NCBI GenBank assembly: GCA_964017195.1
Contig: OZ024890.1
Span: 22,257,201-22,321,200, forward strand
Reading direction: 5' to 3'
Length of the DNA: 64,000 bases
Origin: Siderastrea radians
Lineage: Eukaryota; Cnidaria; Anthozoa; Scleractinia; Rhizangiidae
Positions 22,801-46,090 of the stretch are shown piece by piece. The notes beneath the pieces are model-generated. The model saw only the letters and a list, made by a program, of their open reading frames with translations, did not search any database and was not told the DNA's origin. The translations under genes were made by a program, and so were the position numbers. The first letter of the stretch is position 1; each line of letters starts with the position of its first letter.

Positions 22801-25770
22801 ATTCACAAATTCCCGCTTAGCTAAGATAGGTGTAATACAAAGCGATCTTTGCACTTTTTGTAGTACTTGTCCGGAAACAATCGATCATTTATTCTTTTAT
22901 TGTGTTTACTCACGTGCATTTTGGGAAAAATTTGAATCTTATTGGATCGCAATTGCCAAAGAACAAAGGAAACTCGAGTTGAAGACTATTTTAATTGGCG
23001 TCACAGATACTAAATGTCCTCTGTTTAACTATTTAATCGTTTTAGGTAAGCTACATTTATGGAACTGCCGTAGGAATAATAGCCTTCCTTTTTTCTCTTC
23101 CTATAAGAAACTAGTCAAAAGAAAATATGAAACTGAACGTCACATTGCTGCTAAGTATAATAATGTGAAGATGCTAGAGGCTAAGTGGAAACCCGTTTCG
23201 AATTGCAATTTGTTAGGTACATAGGTGTGTAACCGGAAAACAAACTGTATAAAAGTAGTGTTAAAATCGCAGTCTAAGGAAGTAGTGTAGTATAAGTAAC
23301 GTATCGTAAGTAGTATTGTAAATAGTGTATGTCTTGTTTTGCAAGTAGTGTTTTTTGTGTTGCAATAAATAAAATAAAATAAAAAATAAAAAAATAATGA
23401 CACCGCTAAACTTAACCAGTCGAAAATAAAACATAAGCAAGTCAATCAGCTCCTTAAGTATTAAGTGTCAAAGTATTAAGCACTGACACTGTGAACTCTG
23501 AAAAAAAAAGTTGCAGAAGTTAAGGGCGGGAAATGTATCAGCGACCCAGACTTTTTGCATCTTCAATGGATTTAGAGCTTAAGTGGTAAAGCGTTTGTAC
23601 TGGTATCAGAAAGGTCATGGGTTCTGTCGTCAGAAATTGTATTTTTTACAGACATTTTTCTGTCGCCTTTTTTTTTCTACTCCAGTTTCCCTTTTTTTAA
23701 TTTTACTGATTCATCTTGTGTAACCATAAATTGTCATAAGGGCCTTCTTGAATTAATAGGCCTTTTATGTTCTTTGAAAGTAACCCCAAGCATTAATAAA
23801 ATTGGGCGTGTCTTTATCACGCCGGAAAGTAGTGCAGTGTTCCATGTCTCAACTTCAGAATGTTGTCATTAAAATAGTAACGAGCCTAGACCTCTCACCT
23901 ACTTAAGATTACTTGTGGAAAGTCAGCAACGAATTTCGGTGCAAGGTTTCGTTTTCAAGAAACCTAAGCGCCCAGGATGATTGTGTTACAGGAGATCGAG
24001 GAAAACCGGGAAAGCCTGGTAGCAATATTGCTGTTCCGTGCCCTCCTGGTCCTAAGGGTGACCGGGGAGATGCTGGGAGGACTGGAAACAAGGGAGCTCA
24101 GGGACCTAAAGGAGAAAAAGGACAAGAAGGAACTGGGACGTCTGGAGTAAAGTATGTGCGCTGGGGAAGAACCACATGTCCTAACAATACTGAGATAGTT
24201 TACAAAGGTAAGGGTAATACAATACAATATGGAATACTATATTAGTTGCTTTCTAGATACTTGCACTTATAAATTGCGAAAAAAATAGTTATTATAAATC
24301 AGATATTACTCAATACGTAGTATGGTCTGCAGTTCAACCTCGTTCGGTTCTTAGGGTGGGATGGACTCCAAAGTTAGTCTGGGCTCATTTGCCTGCGCAT
24401 GCTAATTGAAACAATCTCCTAACTTTAAATGGGAAAAGGGGGATTGGGGAGACGGCACTAGTTAACCGGAATTCTTTCAGTATAACAAACATGCCGTCTC
24501 TGAAGAAAGAACTTCGAGAAGTGTGCTAATTAAAAAAAAAAAACCAAACGCGACTTAAACCATCCATTGTTTACTGTCTCTAGGCATCACTGTTCATAAG
24601 CAACGTAATAGCGTTGCGCACAATTCAAATACAGTGAAACCCTGATATAACGAACCCTTATATAACGAAGACCCTGGTATAACGAAGGATATTCTTCAAC
24701 CCAGTAATACTAAAGGTATGGAAAAGAACCCTGATATAACGAACCCCCGTTATAACGAAGACATTTTGCCAGTCCCTTGGCCCAACGTTATATCGAGTTT
24801 TAACTGTATAAATTTAGTAATTTAAGACCCCTACATGTATCATACAAGAATTGTGATCGGCTAAAAGGCTTTGTATGCGATCTTTTCGTGAGACTGAGCG
24901 ACAACAAATAAATAATCTAACGTAATCTGATGCATTTTTCAGTGTATCTGATCTAGGCGTTCTTACCCTGCTTACGGCAGCGTAATACACTGTAAGTTCA
25001 AAAGAGATGTCTTACTTCTTGTGCAAAAAGCGTTCGCGAAAGGGCACAAAAAATTGCTCGCTAACCCCATTTGCCATACAAATTTCTTATAGCATGTTAT
25101 GCAATAACGCACGGAGTAGTTTGGTTTTGTCTTTGTCACCTCTGTGGTGCAAAATCTATGACGTCATTTGTGCACGGTGCTACACTGCAATCCACAACCC
25201 TCAACGGTCTTTGTAACCAGCTCCTCGGGAAGCAGCAAATACTTTTTAGAATATTTGTATAAGGACACGTTTGAACTGACTGTTTCCTTTTTAGGTAGAA
25301 TTGGTGGAGAATATTTCATTCATTCTGGAGGTGGAACAAACTATCTTTGCCTTCCAGACAAACCAAAGTATGGCTTCTACAAAAACGGCTATCAGCAGTC
25401 ATGTCGCGTGTACGGCACTGAGTATGAAGTCAATACTGTCAACCCTTTTAAGAAAAATCTCCATAACCATGATGCACCTTGCGTTGTCTGTTACGTCAAG
25501 TCACGTGCTTCATTGCTGATGATGCCTGCACGGAATGATTGTCCTTCTGGATGGACCGAGGAGTATCATGGGTACCTGATGACTGAGTATTATGTCCACA
25601 AGAACCAGAAAGATTTCATCTGTGTTGATGAAGATGCAGAGTCTGTTCCTGGTAGCGGCGCCAACCGGCAAGGAGCCTTGCTGTACGTTGTAGAGGGAGA
25701 ATGTGGTTCACTGCCGTGTCCTTCGTATGTCGGCGGTCGTGAGCTGACTTGCGCTGTGTGCACTAAGTGA
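19864..25770 (+). CDS. Secreted short-chain collagen, C4-like, copy 2
   Basis: Six coding exons: 19864-20159, 21164-21217, 21869-21933, 22437-22499, 23992-24207, 25295-25770, giving 389 aa with consistent phases. There is a signal peptide (core FVAVLVMFSVFMV). The N-terminal region is longer than in the other copies (about 98 codons in exon 1). There is one HNKT/QLQELEKK exon, not two. The collagen helix has only four Gly-X-Y triplets in exon 4, then continues in exon 5. Residue 176 is Cys (TGC) where copies 1 and 3 have the Gly of G-P-P, so the natural interruption is lengthened. The C-terminal domain keeps all ten cysteines and ends CAVCTK. The intron between exons 4 and 5 holds an L1-like LINE insertion; a pogo-like MITE lies in the last intron. 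Confidence 0.87.
22568..23394 (+). mobile_element. L1-like LINE, 5'-truncated, with 16-bp target duplication
   Basis: The insertion is bounded by TAATGACACCGCTAAA at 22552-22567 and again at 23395-23410. It ends in an A-rich tail, as expected from target-primed reverse transcription. It carries the C-terminal end of a LINE polymerase ORF (22682-23224, 180 codons without a stop) with a CxxC...ETIDHLFFYC pattern typical of the zinc-binding region after the RT domain in L1-type elements. The intact frame and perfect duplication suggest a fairly recent insertion. It is sense to collagen copy 2. Confidence 0.88.
24632..24806. mobile_element. pogo/Tigger-type MITE
   Basis: The ends CAGTGAAACCCTGATATAAC and (complement) CAGTTAAAACTCGATATAAC are inverted repeats flanked by TA (24630-24631 and 24807-24808). 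'ataacgaa' is repeated internally. This is the typical terminus of pogo-like elements. It has no coding capacity and lies in the last intron of collagen copy 2. Confidence 0.8.
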
Positions 25771-27179
25771 CAGGATGAAAAGATCGTTGGTAGTTCTTAG
25801 TGCCAGCAACTGACTGCCATTTAAAATGTTGATTGTTAATTAACTTAAAAGACCCTCGTTGTTTAAATCTAATCAAAACTTTGGCTATCAACAATGGCAT
25901 GATAATGGAAGTGATGATCAGATCCGGTTATCAAAACCCTCGGGTGTGCAAAGGAGGAGGGGGGAGGGCGGAAGCCAATCCCCCTAATGCTATTCTTCAA
26001 TTTCAATTGAGGATGTCCTATCAGCACCTGACGTTTCACTGGTAAATGCTTATTATCCTTGGACACATTTTCGCAGAGTTTGCTGCAAATCGGTTGCCAT
26101 GGTAACGAGGTACGACAGTATAGGTAGTATGTCAGGTCAAGCCATTTTCTTATAGAATGCGTGTTTTTCGGCTTTTTTTGGTGGAAAAAGCATAAAATGT
26201 CGGCAAAAAGCAGCAAATAGTTCAATGTGTAGAATGTAATTGTCAATTTCAGCCGTGTTTTGATAATTTTGAATTTTGACTAAGATTCTCAAAGTGACAG
26301 CCAACTTGAACGCCATTTAGTATGACGTCAGAGTCTCCCAGCAGCGCCATAGCTCATAATAGTTGCCTCATCTTGGAGGGCATATTAGAGGTTTATTTAT
26401 CAAAGTAAAATATTTTAGAAATACTGTAGCACAACAAAAGCCTAAGAGGAGTTCCATAAACTCCCCCCTCCCCTCTCCTCGCTCGAGGGTTAATAAACAG
26501 GTAAATCATAAAACTAGAGGTGCTAAAGTCATTATAATAACATGAATGCATGTGAAGTGACAACATTTAACTGAAAGGGAATCTTTTATAAGCCTGTTTT
26601 TTCTTAGATTATTTTCCTGTTCCTAATCCTTTTTTGAATTTTCCAAAACGGAATTCCATTTTCAGTCACTTGTTTTCAGTCGACGTTAAATCAATGTCAT
26701 CAAAACCGGAAATCTGCTGTCTCAAGGCTCCTCATGACGGTGTACGCTTCACAATCAACACAAGTATAGTGACGATACGCTCCTGACAAACATTTGTTCT
26801 AAGTACACATTACTATTCGCTGTGTTCTATTAAAGCCATTCTCTTAAACTTTACCGGAACATATTGAATATCACAGTAGGAAATCACTGATAAACGACAA
26901 ATTTCATCACCCTAGTTATCTGATACATTAGCGCCTAAAAACAGCTCCAACATAGCTCGATCACACAGCGAAGTTCGTCTCTTTTGGAACACCGAAGACC
27001 TTACGAACATCAGCAAATCTTCACCTGAGCTCACGAAAATAGCCACAGGAATGTGATCAGTAATGCGCTCCACTACAACATCTCGTAGTTGCTACGGCAA
27101 CAACGAGATATAAATGAGCATAAAACTCGAGCACGTGTGAAAACGACTTGTCGAAACTAACTCAACATCGTTTTTTTAT
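25771..27179. other. 3' flank of copy 2; no gene recognised
   Basis: The first ~120 bp share 'gttaattaacttaaaag' and 'atttaaatct(a/g)atcaaaac' with the 3' UTR of copy 3. No AATAAA lies close to the stop; 'ttaataaac' occurs at about 26490. A 125-codon minus frame (25869-26246) has no recognisable domain and was not called. Confidence 0.45.
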
Positions 27180-29900
27180 TTAGTATTAGTTCCAAGTGAC
27201 ATAGTTTAAAATAGGTCCTGTCAATTGGTTCTTCCCAACTTGAACTTTCGCGGTTCTGGATTTCCATATTGTCCTGAGTACACTAAGGTCACTCTTACAA
27301 GAGGCCAGAGACCTTGTGGCGTGTTGGATGAAATTATTAGGATCACGTTTCCAGCTGAAAGATCTTGATAGCTACATGTGTCCACTCACCTTCTCCTGAT
27401 ATTGAGATTTAAGATCTATTTTCGGAGCCACTGATGCCAAAAATGCCAAACTTTGGTTATAGGCTATCTCATACACTGACTCTGGGGCGAATTGGCCACC
27501 AGTCTGACCAGTTACGAAGAAGTTGGGCGTTAATAGTACGTCATCATGAGGCTTTACAAACTGGCATGTAAGAGGTCTGGAATTTAAAGCGCCTCTGCTC
27601 CTGTAAATGCTGTTGCTAACTCTCCATCAGTGATACCAGCGTCGCCCAACTTGCGTGCGCGGTCCTCTTTGCACCCTCGATTATTGCCTCGTAAACACCA
27701 TCAAAACGCTGTGCGGATGGAGGATTTAAGTGTTCGATAACGCCTTGGTTCGCAGTTGATGCTCTGATTCTGTATTGGTCAAGTAGTTCAACTAAATCGC
27801 GCAACTCTTTGTTGGCTCCAAGAAAGTTAACCGCTATTGTCGGATAACATTTCTCTGGGAAGACTCGCTGTATGGCCATTCTGTAAAGGGCCTTCTTAAA
27901 TGAATCCGTGTCAAGGCCGTAAGCCATCTCAATGTTGCTCTTGTCGTTAAACAGGTGAACAAGCTCAAGAAACGTTTCTGCCTCCGAGTACCTCTTCCTT
28001 GAAACTTGATCAGCGATGAAAGGGATTCCAAAACCTACTGCTGTCTGGATAAATGTAATATGCTCGCAGTGAGTTATCCAATGTCTGATTAGTCCACTTG
28101 CATGCTATCCTTTTTCATGACATTAGCTATGCTTGACAATTAACTTTGTGACGTGGCTCTTGCGAGGTAGGACTATAAGTCGACCGACTTACCTGATGCG
28201 GCCTTTTGCGTCCAATTTTGGTTTCAGTTTAACTAATGTGCTATTCTTGGGAATATCTCTTTAGCGACTGAAAGTAATGTATACTCGTCGGTAAAGACCA
28301 GTTCCTGTTGCACGCTTTGAATATGTCGCTTGAATTTCTGCGTCTTCAATTTCATCTGGCTTTAGCTCTCTACTGTCTCTCTTGTCTCTCTTTTCTCTCT
28401 TTCTTTCAGTTGATTATGTAACGATGGACCAATGCCTGAACTCTGATACATCTTTGCCAACTTGAGAATCGTTTAGGATTCAAATGCCACGGAAGTAGGA
28501 ACCGTTCTACCACCTTTTGCAGCAAACTAATTTTGATGCTTCTAAGCCTCTTGTAACCTGGTCAGCTGGATCTTTGGTTTGGACGAATCGTTGCTTTTTA
28601 AGATCTGTCAGACTTTGAATCTCTCCAACATGGTTTGCGACAAACTTCTTCCGGTGACCCACCGTGCATTTCAAAGCCATGCCAAGAATTTGGCAGAAGA
28701 TACTGTCATTCTTAATCCGAGAACTGCTGCCATCAATTACAGTCTATGGATACTGTACACTTGTTGTGGGCAGCGGTGCAACTCTTGTCTTGGCAGCCAC
28801 TGGTCTTTTGAACAGCAGTCAACTCTTGTTGTAAGCCTACGCATCCGTGGAAGTGTCGACAAATGTATGCAATGTCTCTGAAAACAAGTGCGGACTTCTC
28901 GGAGCTTGATTTCGGTTAAATCCATTTCTGTGATTTGTTAGCTAAGTCTTCCTGGAAAAGATCGTCCCAGTCGAGTCCAGTAGCCCACTTCTCTTCCAAC
29001 AGAACTGATTTGTGCGAAGAGTTGGCGATGTTCTGCACAGTTTCCTTTGATAAGTTCAAACAATTCATGATCGGGGGATTCCCCTTGAATGCAAACACGT
29101 CTTCGTCTGGTAACCACGTGACTCCCAGCGTCTTCACCACTGGTGTTCCATTACTATCAAGGTGGATTTCAGATGCTCTGTCTTCGGGCGGAAACCTTCA
29201 AGAACTTCGGCAAAGTTCGACTACCACTTTCGAGCTCCCATGAAGGACAAATTGAGCTTGGAATGTTGGGGAGGTGACTCCAAAAAACTGCTTAATTAAA
29301 TTCGTACTCTTCGGATTCCTTCTCTTTGTTTAATAATCTCAACAGAAAGCGTGGGGTTATGATCGGTCTTTTGCCACGAAGTCAGCTCTCACATAATCTC
29401 GGCAATGACAAAAGTTAACACTACGGGATACTTGCAAAAAACGGACACATACATCGTGCAAGTCCTTCTGCAGCTTTGGTCCTTAGCGAATGGTGTCTTT
29501 TAGGAAGATGCCAATTTCAGTGGTAGCTCTATCTGGTCTTGCAACAGGGAAGTGAGTACCACTTTTCCGGTCGACAGTCTTTCTTGGCTGGGTTTATCTT
29601 TCGAACGTATCCATAACTTCCTCAGCGCACCCGAGTAATGCATCTGAATTAAGCTTCTCCAATTTCAAGGTTCTTCAACAACCACTTCCTTAGTGTTAAA
29701 CACCCCAGGCAGCGTCATGTTATAACCGTTTGGCAGTTAAGATTCGTCATTCCATCGATATCGATATCGTCCATTAATGGACTTGTCAACTTTCTTTTGT
29801 GCCAACTTTACATCGGAAATCAAGACTTGTACCTCTTTTAACGTCCCAGAAGGCAAGTAGCGCCATCGCTTTCATTATGGGCAACTTATTGTCGTTTGTT
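27180..29900 (-). pseudogene. Decayed BEL/Pao-type LTR retroelement pol
   Basis: Minus-strand fragments in several frames match the order of a BEL/Pao polyprotein. Around 29140-28916 is the end of the RT/RNase H junction region (KTLGVTWLPDEDVF; WATGLDWDD). Around 28031-27616 is the integrase core (LLDQYRIRASTANQGV), and to about 27180 the integrase C-terminal region. Stops and frameshifts separate all of them. I could not define paired LTRs, so the ends are approximate. It is an old, inactive copy between collagen genes 2 and 3. Confidence 0.7.
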
Positions 29901-31106
29901 GCTCGATAAAAGACTATCTGCATCCGATTCCTCAGCAGAGGTAGCCCTTGATCGTGGCAGGTTCTGCCTCTTGGGTTGGGTTCTCAATTTCCCCCTTTGT
30001 ATCCAGTTACTTCGGAGATTCGCCCATAACTGCATATCGCCATACAGGCTCCTACAGGAGTATTCTCAGTGTCTTCGTTTAACCGAATCATCCCCATGGG
30101 TAGAAACGTATAATGATTTTCGCAGATTTTTGCGGATCGTTCGATCACACGTCTTACTGCTCAAAGGTAAAAGCAAATGAATGCTCAGGTTCCTTCGCTC
30201 TATCTCACGTGACTCGCTAGCGACATAGGCCAATGACGAAATAGAATCTTGAACCATGTTCGATTGGCTCTGTAAATTCTTCCCTGCGATATTTCGTTTC
30301 TTAAAAAAGGCTACTCGCAAAAGACATCGGTCTCACCATATTACTAGATCGATACTTCGTCTTATGCTGTTTTCCGGAAGTTTCCGTTAAACGTTCATTA
30401 TTCCAAGTATTTGACGAAAACACGACTTTCCAAAATATATCCTAATTTCAATATTTTTTATTACTCAATCATGCATGGTTACCCCCCATTTCTTCAATAA
30501 ACTACATGTAATTAATGACTGTTAAAAAATGAAAAATAAAATTAAACTTGCAATAGAACCGATAATCTTAAAATGTCGCGAGTGCTAATATTAACTCCCT
30601 ATATGTTTTGACCATTTTTCGGTATTCGTGTTGATACTAGACTGAGAGTGGAGTGAAAGCAGAGATAAAAATTGCACGACTACCCACATGTGCACTTTAC
30701 AAAACACCACAAGTTAGGACACTTGCAAAAAATATACACCGTCAGCCGTACATGACGTAGCAACCGACTCAGTGGAAGGTTTCATACATTGCTTCATGTA
30801 TAAACCGAGCCGTGCGTGTTGACAAGTAGTGTGTGCCGTGTTAAGTCGGATATTGGTATTTTTCTCGTTAATTGGTAAGATAAGAACCTCTTGTCAAACG
30901 TTACGATCTCAGATGATTCACCTGGTACTTGTTGTGCTGGAATGTTGAAGTGATCAAAACGTAGTTACACTTTTTGTCACAGCAAAACAAATCATCCACC
31001 CTTGCACCCTTGCCAAGGTCCTCGACATTTTTCTCTTTTGTGGTGTTCCTGGACTAACTGTAAAATTATGTACCTATTTAAACACTAAATGAAAAATTGC
31101 AGAGAT
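29901..31106. other. Spacer upstream of collagen copy 3
   Basis: No gene recognised. The left part may be the 5' end of the BEL/Pao copy; minus frame 30066-30320 is unassigned. The part from about 30655 resembles sequence upstream of copy 2, and from about 30980 it resembles sequence upstream of copy 1. Confidence 0.4.
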
Positions 31107-31303
31107 GAAAGCCTCCTTTAGTTAGCCATGACACCGATTTCAAAGTCATTGACACCTCTGCTCTCAATATCACGCTGTACCTGAATGATGATATCAAATG
31201 CCCAGTGCAAATATCTTTCGTTCGAGAGAGAAAAGGGTGTGTTTTTCTTGGCGTCAACATCAGAGCGCTTTGGTGTACAATAAGTCCACCTCCAGGCTCC
31301 ACA
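31107..31303 (+). promoter_or_regulatory. Conserved upstream region of collagen copy 3
   Basis: The same length (197 bp) and nearly the same sequence as 6341-6537 before copy 1, ending CCACAATGAAATT at the start codon in both. It probably contains the core promoter and 5' UTR; no TATA box is obvious. Confidence 0.55.
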
Positions 31304-42812
<11,509 letters not shown>

Positions 42813-43150
42813 CTGGATGAGGAGACTGGTAGTTCTTACTGGCAATAACGGCCTGCTATAAAAAGAGATACTGGTTAATTAACTTAAAAGTGCTGTCGGT
42901 ATTTAAATCTGATCAAAACCTAAGTGTCATACAACAGCCAAATAATCAGTTCACTTATAAATAAATGCATGAATAAAGCATGAAACTAGGGAGTTCAGAG
43001 CCAGGGTACATTAAGAAACAACAATAAACGTGAAAAACAGTTATCAAACTTTCTTTTTGTCTTCTTACTTTACTTTTCCCAGACTTCTTGACAAGAATCG
43101 AGAATCGAAATACGATCGCCGCCGAAGACACCAGAAATGCACCCTTGAAC
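42813..43150. other. 3' UTR and flank of collagen copy 3
   Basis: AATAAA-type signals at about 42959, 42974 and 43024. The start of the UTR matches that of copy 2. Confidence 0.55.
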
Positions 43151-43399
43151 CCATTGAGCGATGAGGTGAATAAATGTCTCTTTACCTCACTTCAGACCGG
43201 GTTTTCTCGGTCTTCTGGGACCCGGCCGGGGACGGATTCTACCACCAGCCTCTGAGAATATTAGGGCTATTCTCAGTACCGGAAATAAAACAAGAATATT
43301 TCCATAACAATAGATATCCCACAATTCTTATTGTGTGCATTTGTCTAACAACATCTCAGAGTGAAGACAGCGACTTTTTGGCTCTGTTGTGCACGCGTC

Positions 43400-45321
43400 A
43401 TGGCCGAACCTCAACCGCCTGCTCAACACCCCTTAAATGTACGTCCCGAGGACGCTTTAAACGAAGTCCGAAGAGAAATGCCTTTGCAGAATGCCCCCGC
43501 TGTAGTTCCAGTTGAGAATCCTCCGCCCGCTGACGTCCCAGCCGCTAATAATGCTCCACCCGTAGAGAATCCTGGCGCTGCACATGTTGCTCCACCGCTC
43601 GAGGTACATAATTTGCCCTGTTTTCTTGTTTTGTTGTTTAGTCATTTGTTCTGGTTTTGTATTCCGTGGTTTTCATGTGCGCCCAGGTAGGCTTGATGCC
43701 TTTGGAACACGTGCGTGAATGGTACGGCCACCGCACTGGACTTTTGAATTAAAAATTAGTGCGCGAGTGGTACGGCCACCGCACCAGAGTCTTTGAAATG
43801 GAAGAATATGTGCGTGAGTGGTACGGCCACCGCACAAGAGTTTTGAAAATGGAAGAATATGTGCGTGAGTGGTACGGCCACCGCACCAGAGTTTTCAAAA
43901 TGGAAGAATATGTACGTGAGTGGCACGGCCGCCACACAAGGGTTTTCGTAACTCTCACGATATGTTCGCGAGTAAAGTTTTCGCAAGGTTCTTTCAAAAT
44001 GTCTGATATGTGCATTAGTCGGTATTGTTTACTGCCACTAAATGTTGTTACTGCCGAGTTATATGCTTGCTAATGGGTGACACAGCGTCCTCATGTAATT
44101 TTAATTTCATTTGCCATTTGTTGCTCGCCAACATGTCTGTTTTGTGCGATCGCTGTCTTAGATTGCTGTATTTATACTAGATGGGCTTTAGTTTTGGGTT
44201 GAGCTCGGTTCGGCGCTGTTCGGTAGCGTCGCAGCGGTACAATTCTAATGTGATTTGATTTACGGCGCGGCTGTGACGCTACTTTTCGATAGAATCTGGT
44301 TATATATAGTTACTAATTTTCGACTTTAGTGCTTTTCTACTACCGCTCAAATTAACACTTAGGCACCGCAGTGAAACCAAAGCTCGGATGGACCGGGTTG
44401 TAGGAATCTTAAAACGAATTATATTCTCCTTTGTCAAGCGGTGTTTTCAGGAATTTAACTCTCTTGTTTTGGATTTCAATGACAGAGTTCTTTAGGCGTT
44501 AGAGAGCTTGTCGGAAAGTTCTTTCTTTGTTTTCTAGTTGTGATTTTTGCCATTTGCATGCTAATTTAATGTTTTCTCGCCTCAACGTTTAGTTTCGCGG
44601 CGTTTAATTAAGGGTTGTTATGGCTTTGTTTTGTGAGTGAACGTTTTTTCTTTTCCGCTCCGGCGACGTTTTCTTAATTTCTTACACTTCGAATTAGTAG
44701 CGTTTTGCGTACTTCAACAGCTTGGGGCTGTGCTTAGTATATTTTTGTGCACCTTAAACTGGTGTTGATCTATGGTGACCAGGTGTTTTTCTTGCTTTAA
44801 AGGGTCAGGCTAATTTGAGCGTTGAAGCGCTTGAGGAAAGGCTTAAGAAATTGGAAGGCAAAAGTGAGACCAATTCCGTGGGTTTGGCCTTACAGGCTCT
44901 GCACAGGACTCTTGGTGGCGAAGATCAACAATCACGCCAAAGCGCGGGAATGTGAGTGTGCTCTGGATGAGGTGCAAAAGCACGCCAAGTCCTTGCATTA
45001 GAAGTCTCTGCGAGATTTGCTGGTCGCACTTGTTGGTGACCCTTGTTGGAGACCAATAAGCTCCTGAAGCATGTTACCCTGGAGGGTAGGCCAGCGGCTT
45101 CTCCAGGTTCGGAGGCGTTATAGCAATCAGTTCAGCTATCAAGGAGGTTCCCGTGAGAACCGCCGCTGTAGTAGTTTCCCGGCAGGCCGTTCGGCTACCC
45201 TGTTTGCCAGTCGACGTGTACGTTCTGCCCCGTGTTATTTTTGCGGGTCAACTCAACATTTCACTAAAGATTGCACTGAATTTCAGGAAATGAAGTCTGC
45301 TAGGGCGCGTAACAAGATAGC
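43400..45321 (+). pseudogene. DIRS-like Gag: Pro-rich N-terminus, coiled coil, zinc knuckle
   Basis: The Met at 43400 (MAEPQPPAQHPLN) begins a Pro/Ala-rich segment ending at CTCGAG|GTACAT (43604). An AG at 44811-44812 opens the next block (LSVEALEERLKKLEG), a likely coiled coil, which soon meets a stop (about 44953). In the frame of 45071-45325 a CCHC knuckle CYFCGSTQHFTKDC follows. Its end, AAGATAGC|GTAAGT (45322), is again a good donor. A Gag-type nucleic-acid-binding role is the family expectation. Confidence 0.6.
43700..43945. repeat. 51-bp minisatellite, ~4.5 copies, 17-codon unit
   Basis: Starts at 43759, 43810, 43861 and 43912 give exact 51-bp spacing; a partial copy precedes them. 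In one frame the unit reads VREWYGHRTRVFKMEEY; the opposite strand is also open, which argues that openness follows from the repeat. It lies in the first putative intron of the DIRS-like element. Confidence 0.85.
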
Positions 45322-45632
45322 GTAAGTGTTGCGCGCAATGTTTTCGCCCTGCAGCAAACCTGTTGTATTTTTGGTGCTTTTCGGATGAATAAAGCTATTT
45401 TTTGTGTTATTATTGTTTTGTTTTCTACCTGTCTTTCGGTTTGTCGTTTTTTCTTTGGTAGCACTTTAGGTTGAATGTGGCTTGAAACAGAATTAAGACT
45501 CTCCTCCCGGTTTATGTGGGTCAGGCTGTCATTCCTCCTTTTCTGGTGGCCATAGTATCCGTGGTTTTTTCTTTTCTTTCTTTACCTTTCGGTGGGTTCC
45601 ATTTCCCCCCTTTTTTATGTTTTCTTTTGTAG

Positions 45633-46090
45633 AACAAGCGAAGCGTGCTTTCTCCTAGTTCCCCATGCATTTTTGATCCGACGCCATGCGTTCAAGTTTC
45701 GCACACAAGGGTCTCCTGCTGGGTAACCATGGATATGTGGCCACTTGATGGAGGAATGACAGCTCCCCGTTTTGACCGCGTTTTCGTTCAGGATATATGC
45801 GCTGGAAAGTTTCTTCCCGATATTGCAAAATGCCCTTTTCGTGATCCGGACGTGTTCATCGCTGGCCAGCTTCATCAGTTTCCTGAGATCTGGGAGCAAG
45901 TCCCCCCCTCTGGCTGGTATGACAGAGCCGATGAGGTTTTGGATTGGTTAAAGCATAAAGTTTCCCTCGCGAAATTTTTTAAAGCTTTCAAAGAGAAGTT
46001 AATGGCGTTGCTTATGACTCGGATATTCCGCCAGCCGTGGAATTTGGAAACAATAAGTCCTGTGATAGTTTTCATGACTTTATTATGAGG
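45633..46090 (+). pseudogene. DIRS-like pre-RT domain
   Basis: After an AG at 45631-45632 the frame reads through RVSCWVTMDMWPLDGG to QLHQFPEIWEQV and LDWLKHKVSL. A frameshift near 45998 is needed to continue into GVAYDSDIPPAVEF and CDSFHDFIMRDL, which precede the RT in this type of element. The coding match then stops near 46090. Confidence 0.5.

Noticed and set aside
25869..26246. 125-codon minus-strand ORF after collagen copy 2
   Set aside because: No domain, no codon pattern, overlaps the likely 3' UTR region.
43700..43945. CRISPR-like array
   Set aside because: Units are contiguous with no unique spacers, in a eukaryotic context; it is a minisatellite. The same holds for the 62- and 69-bp arrays.
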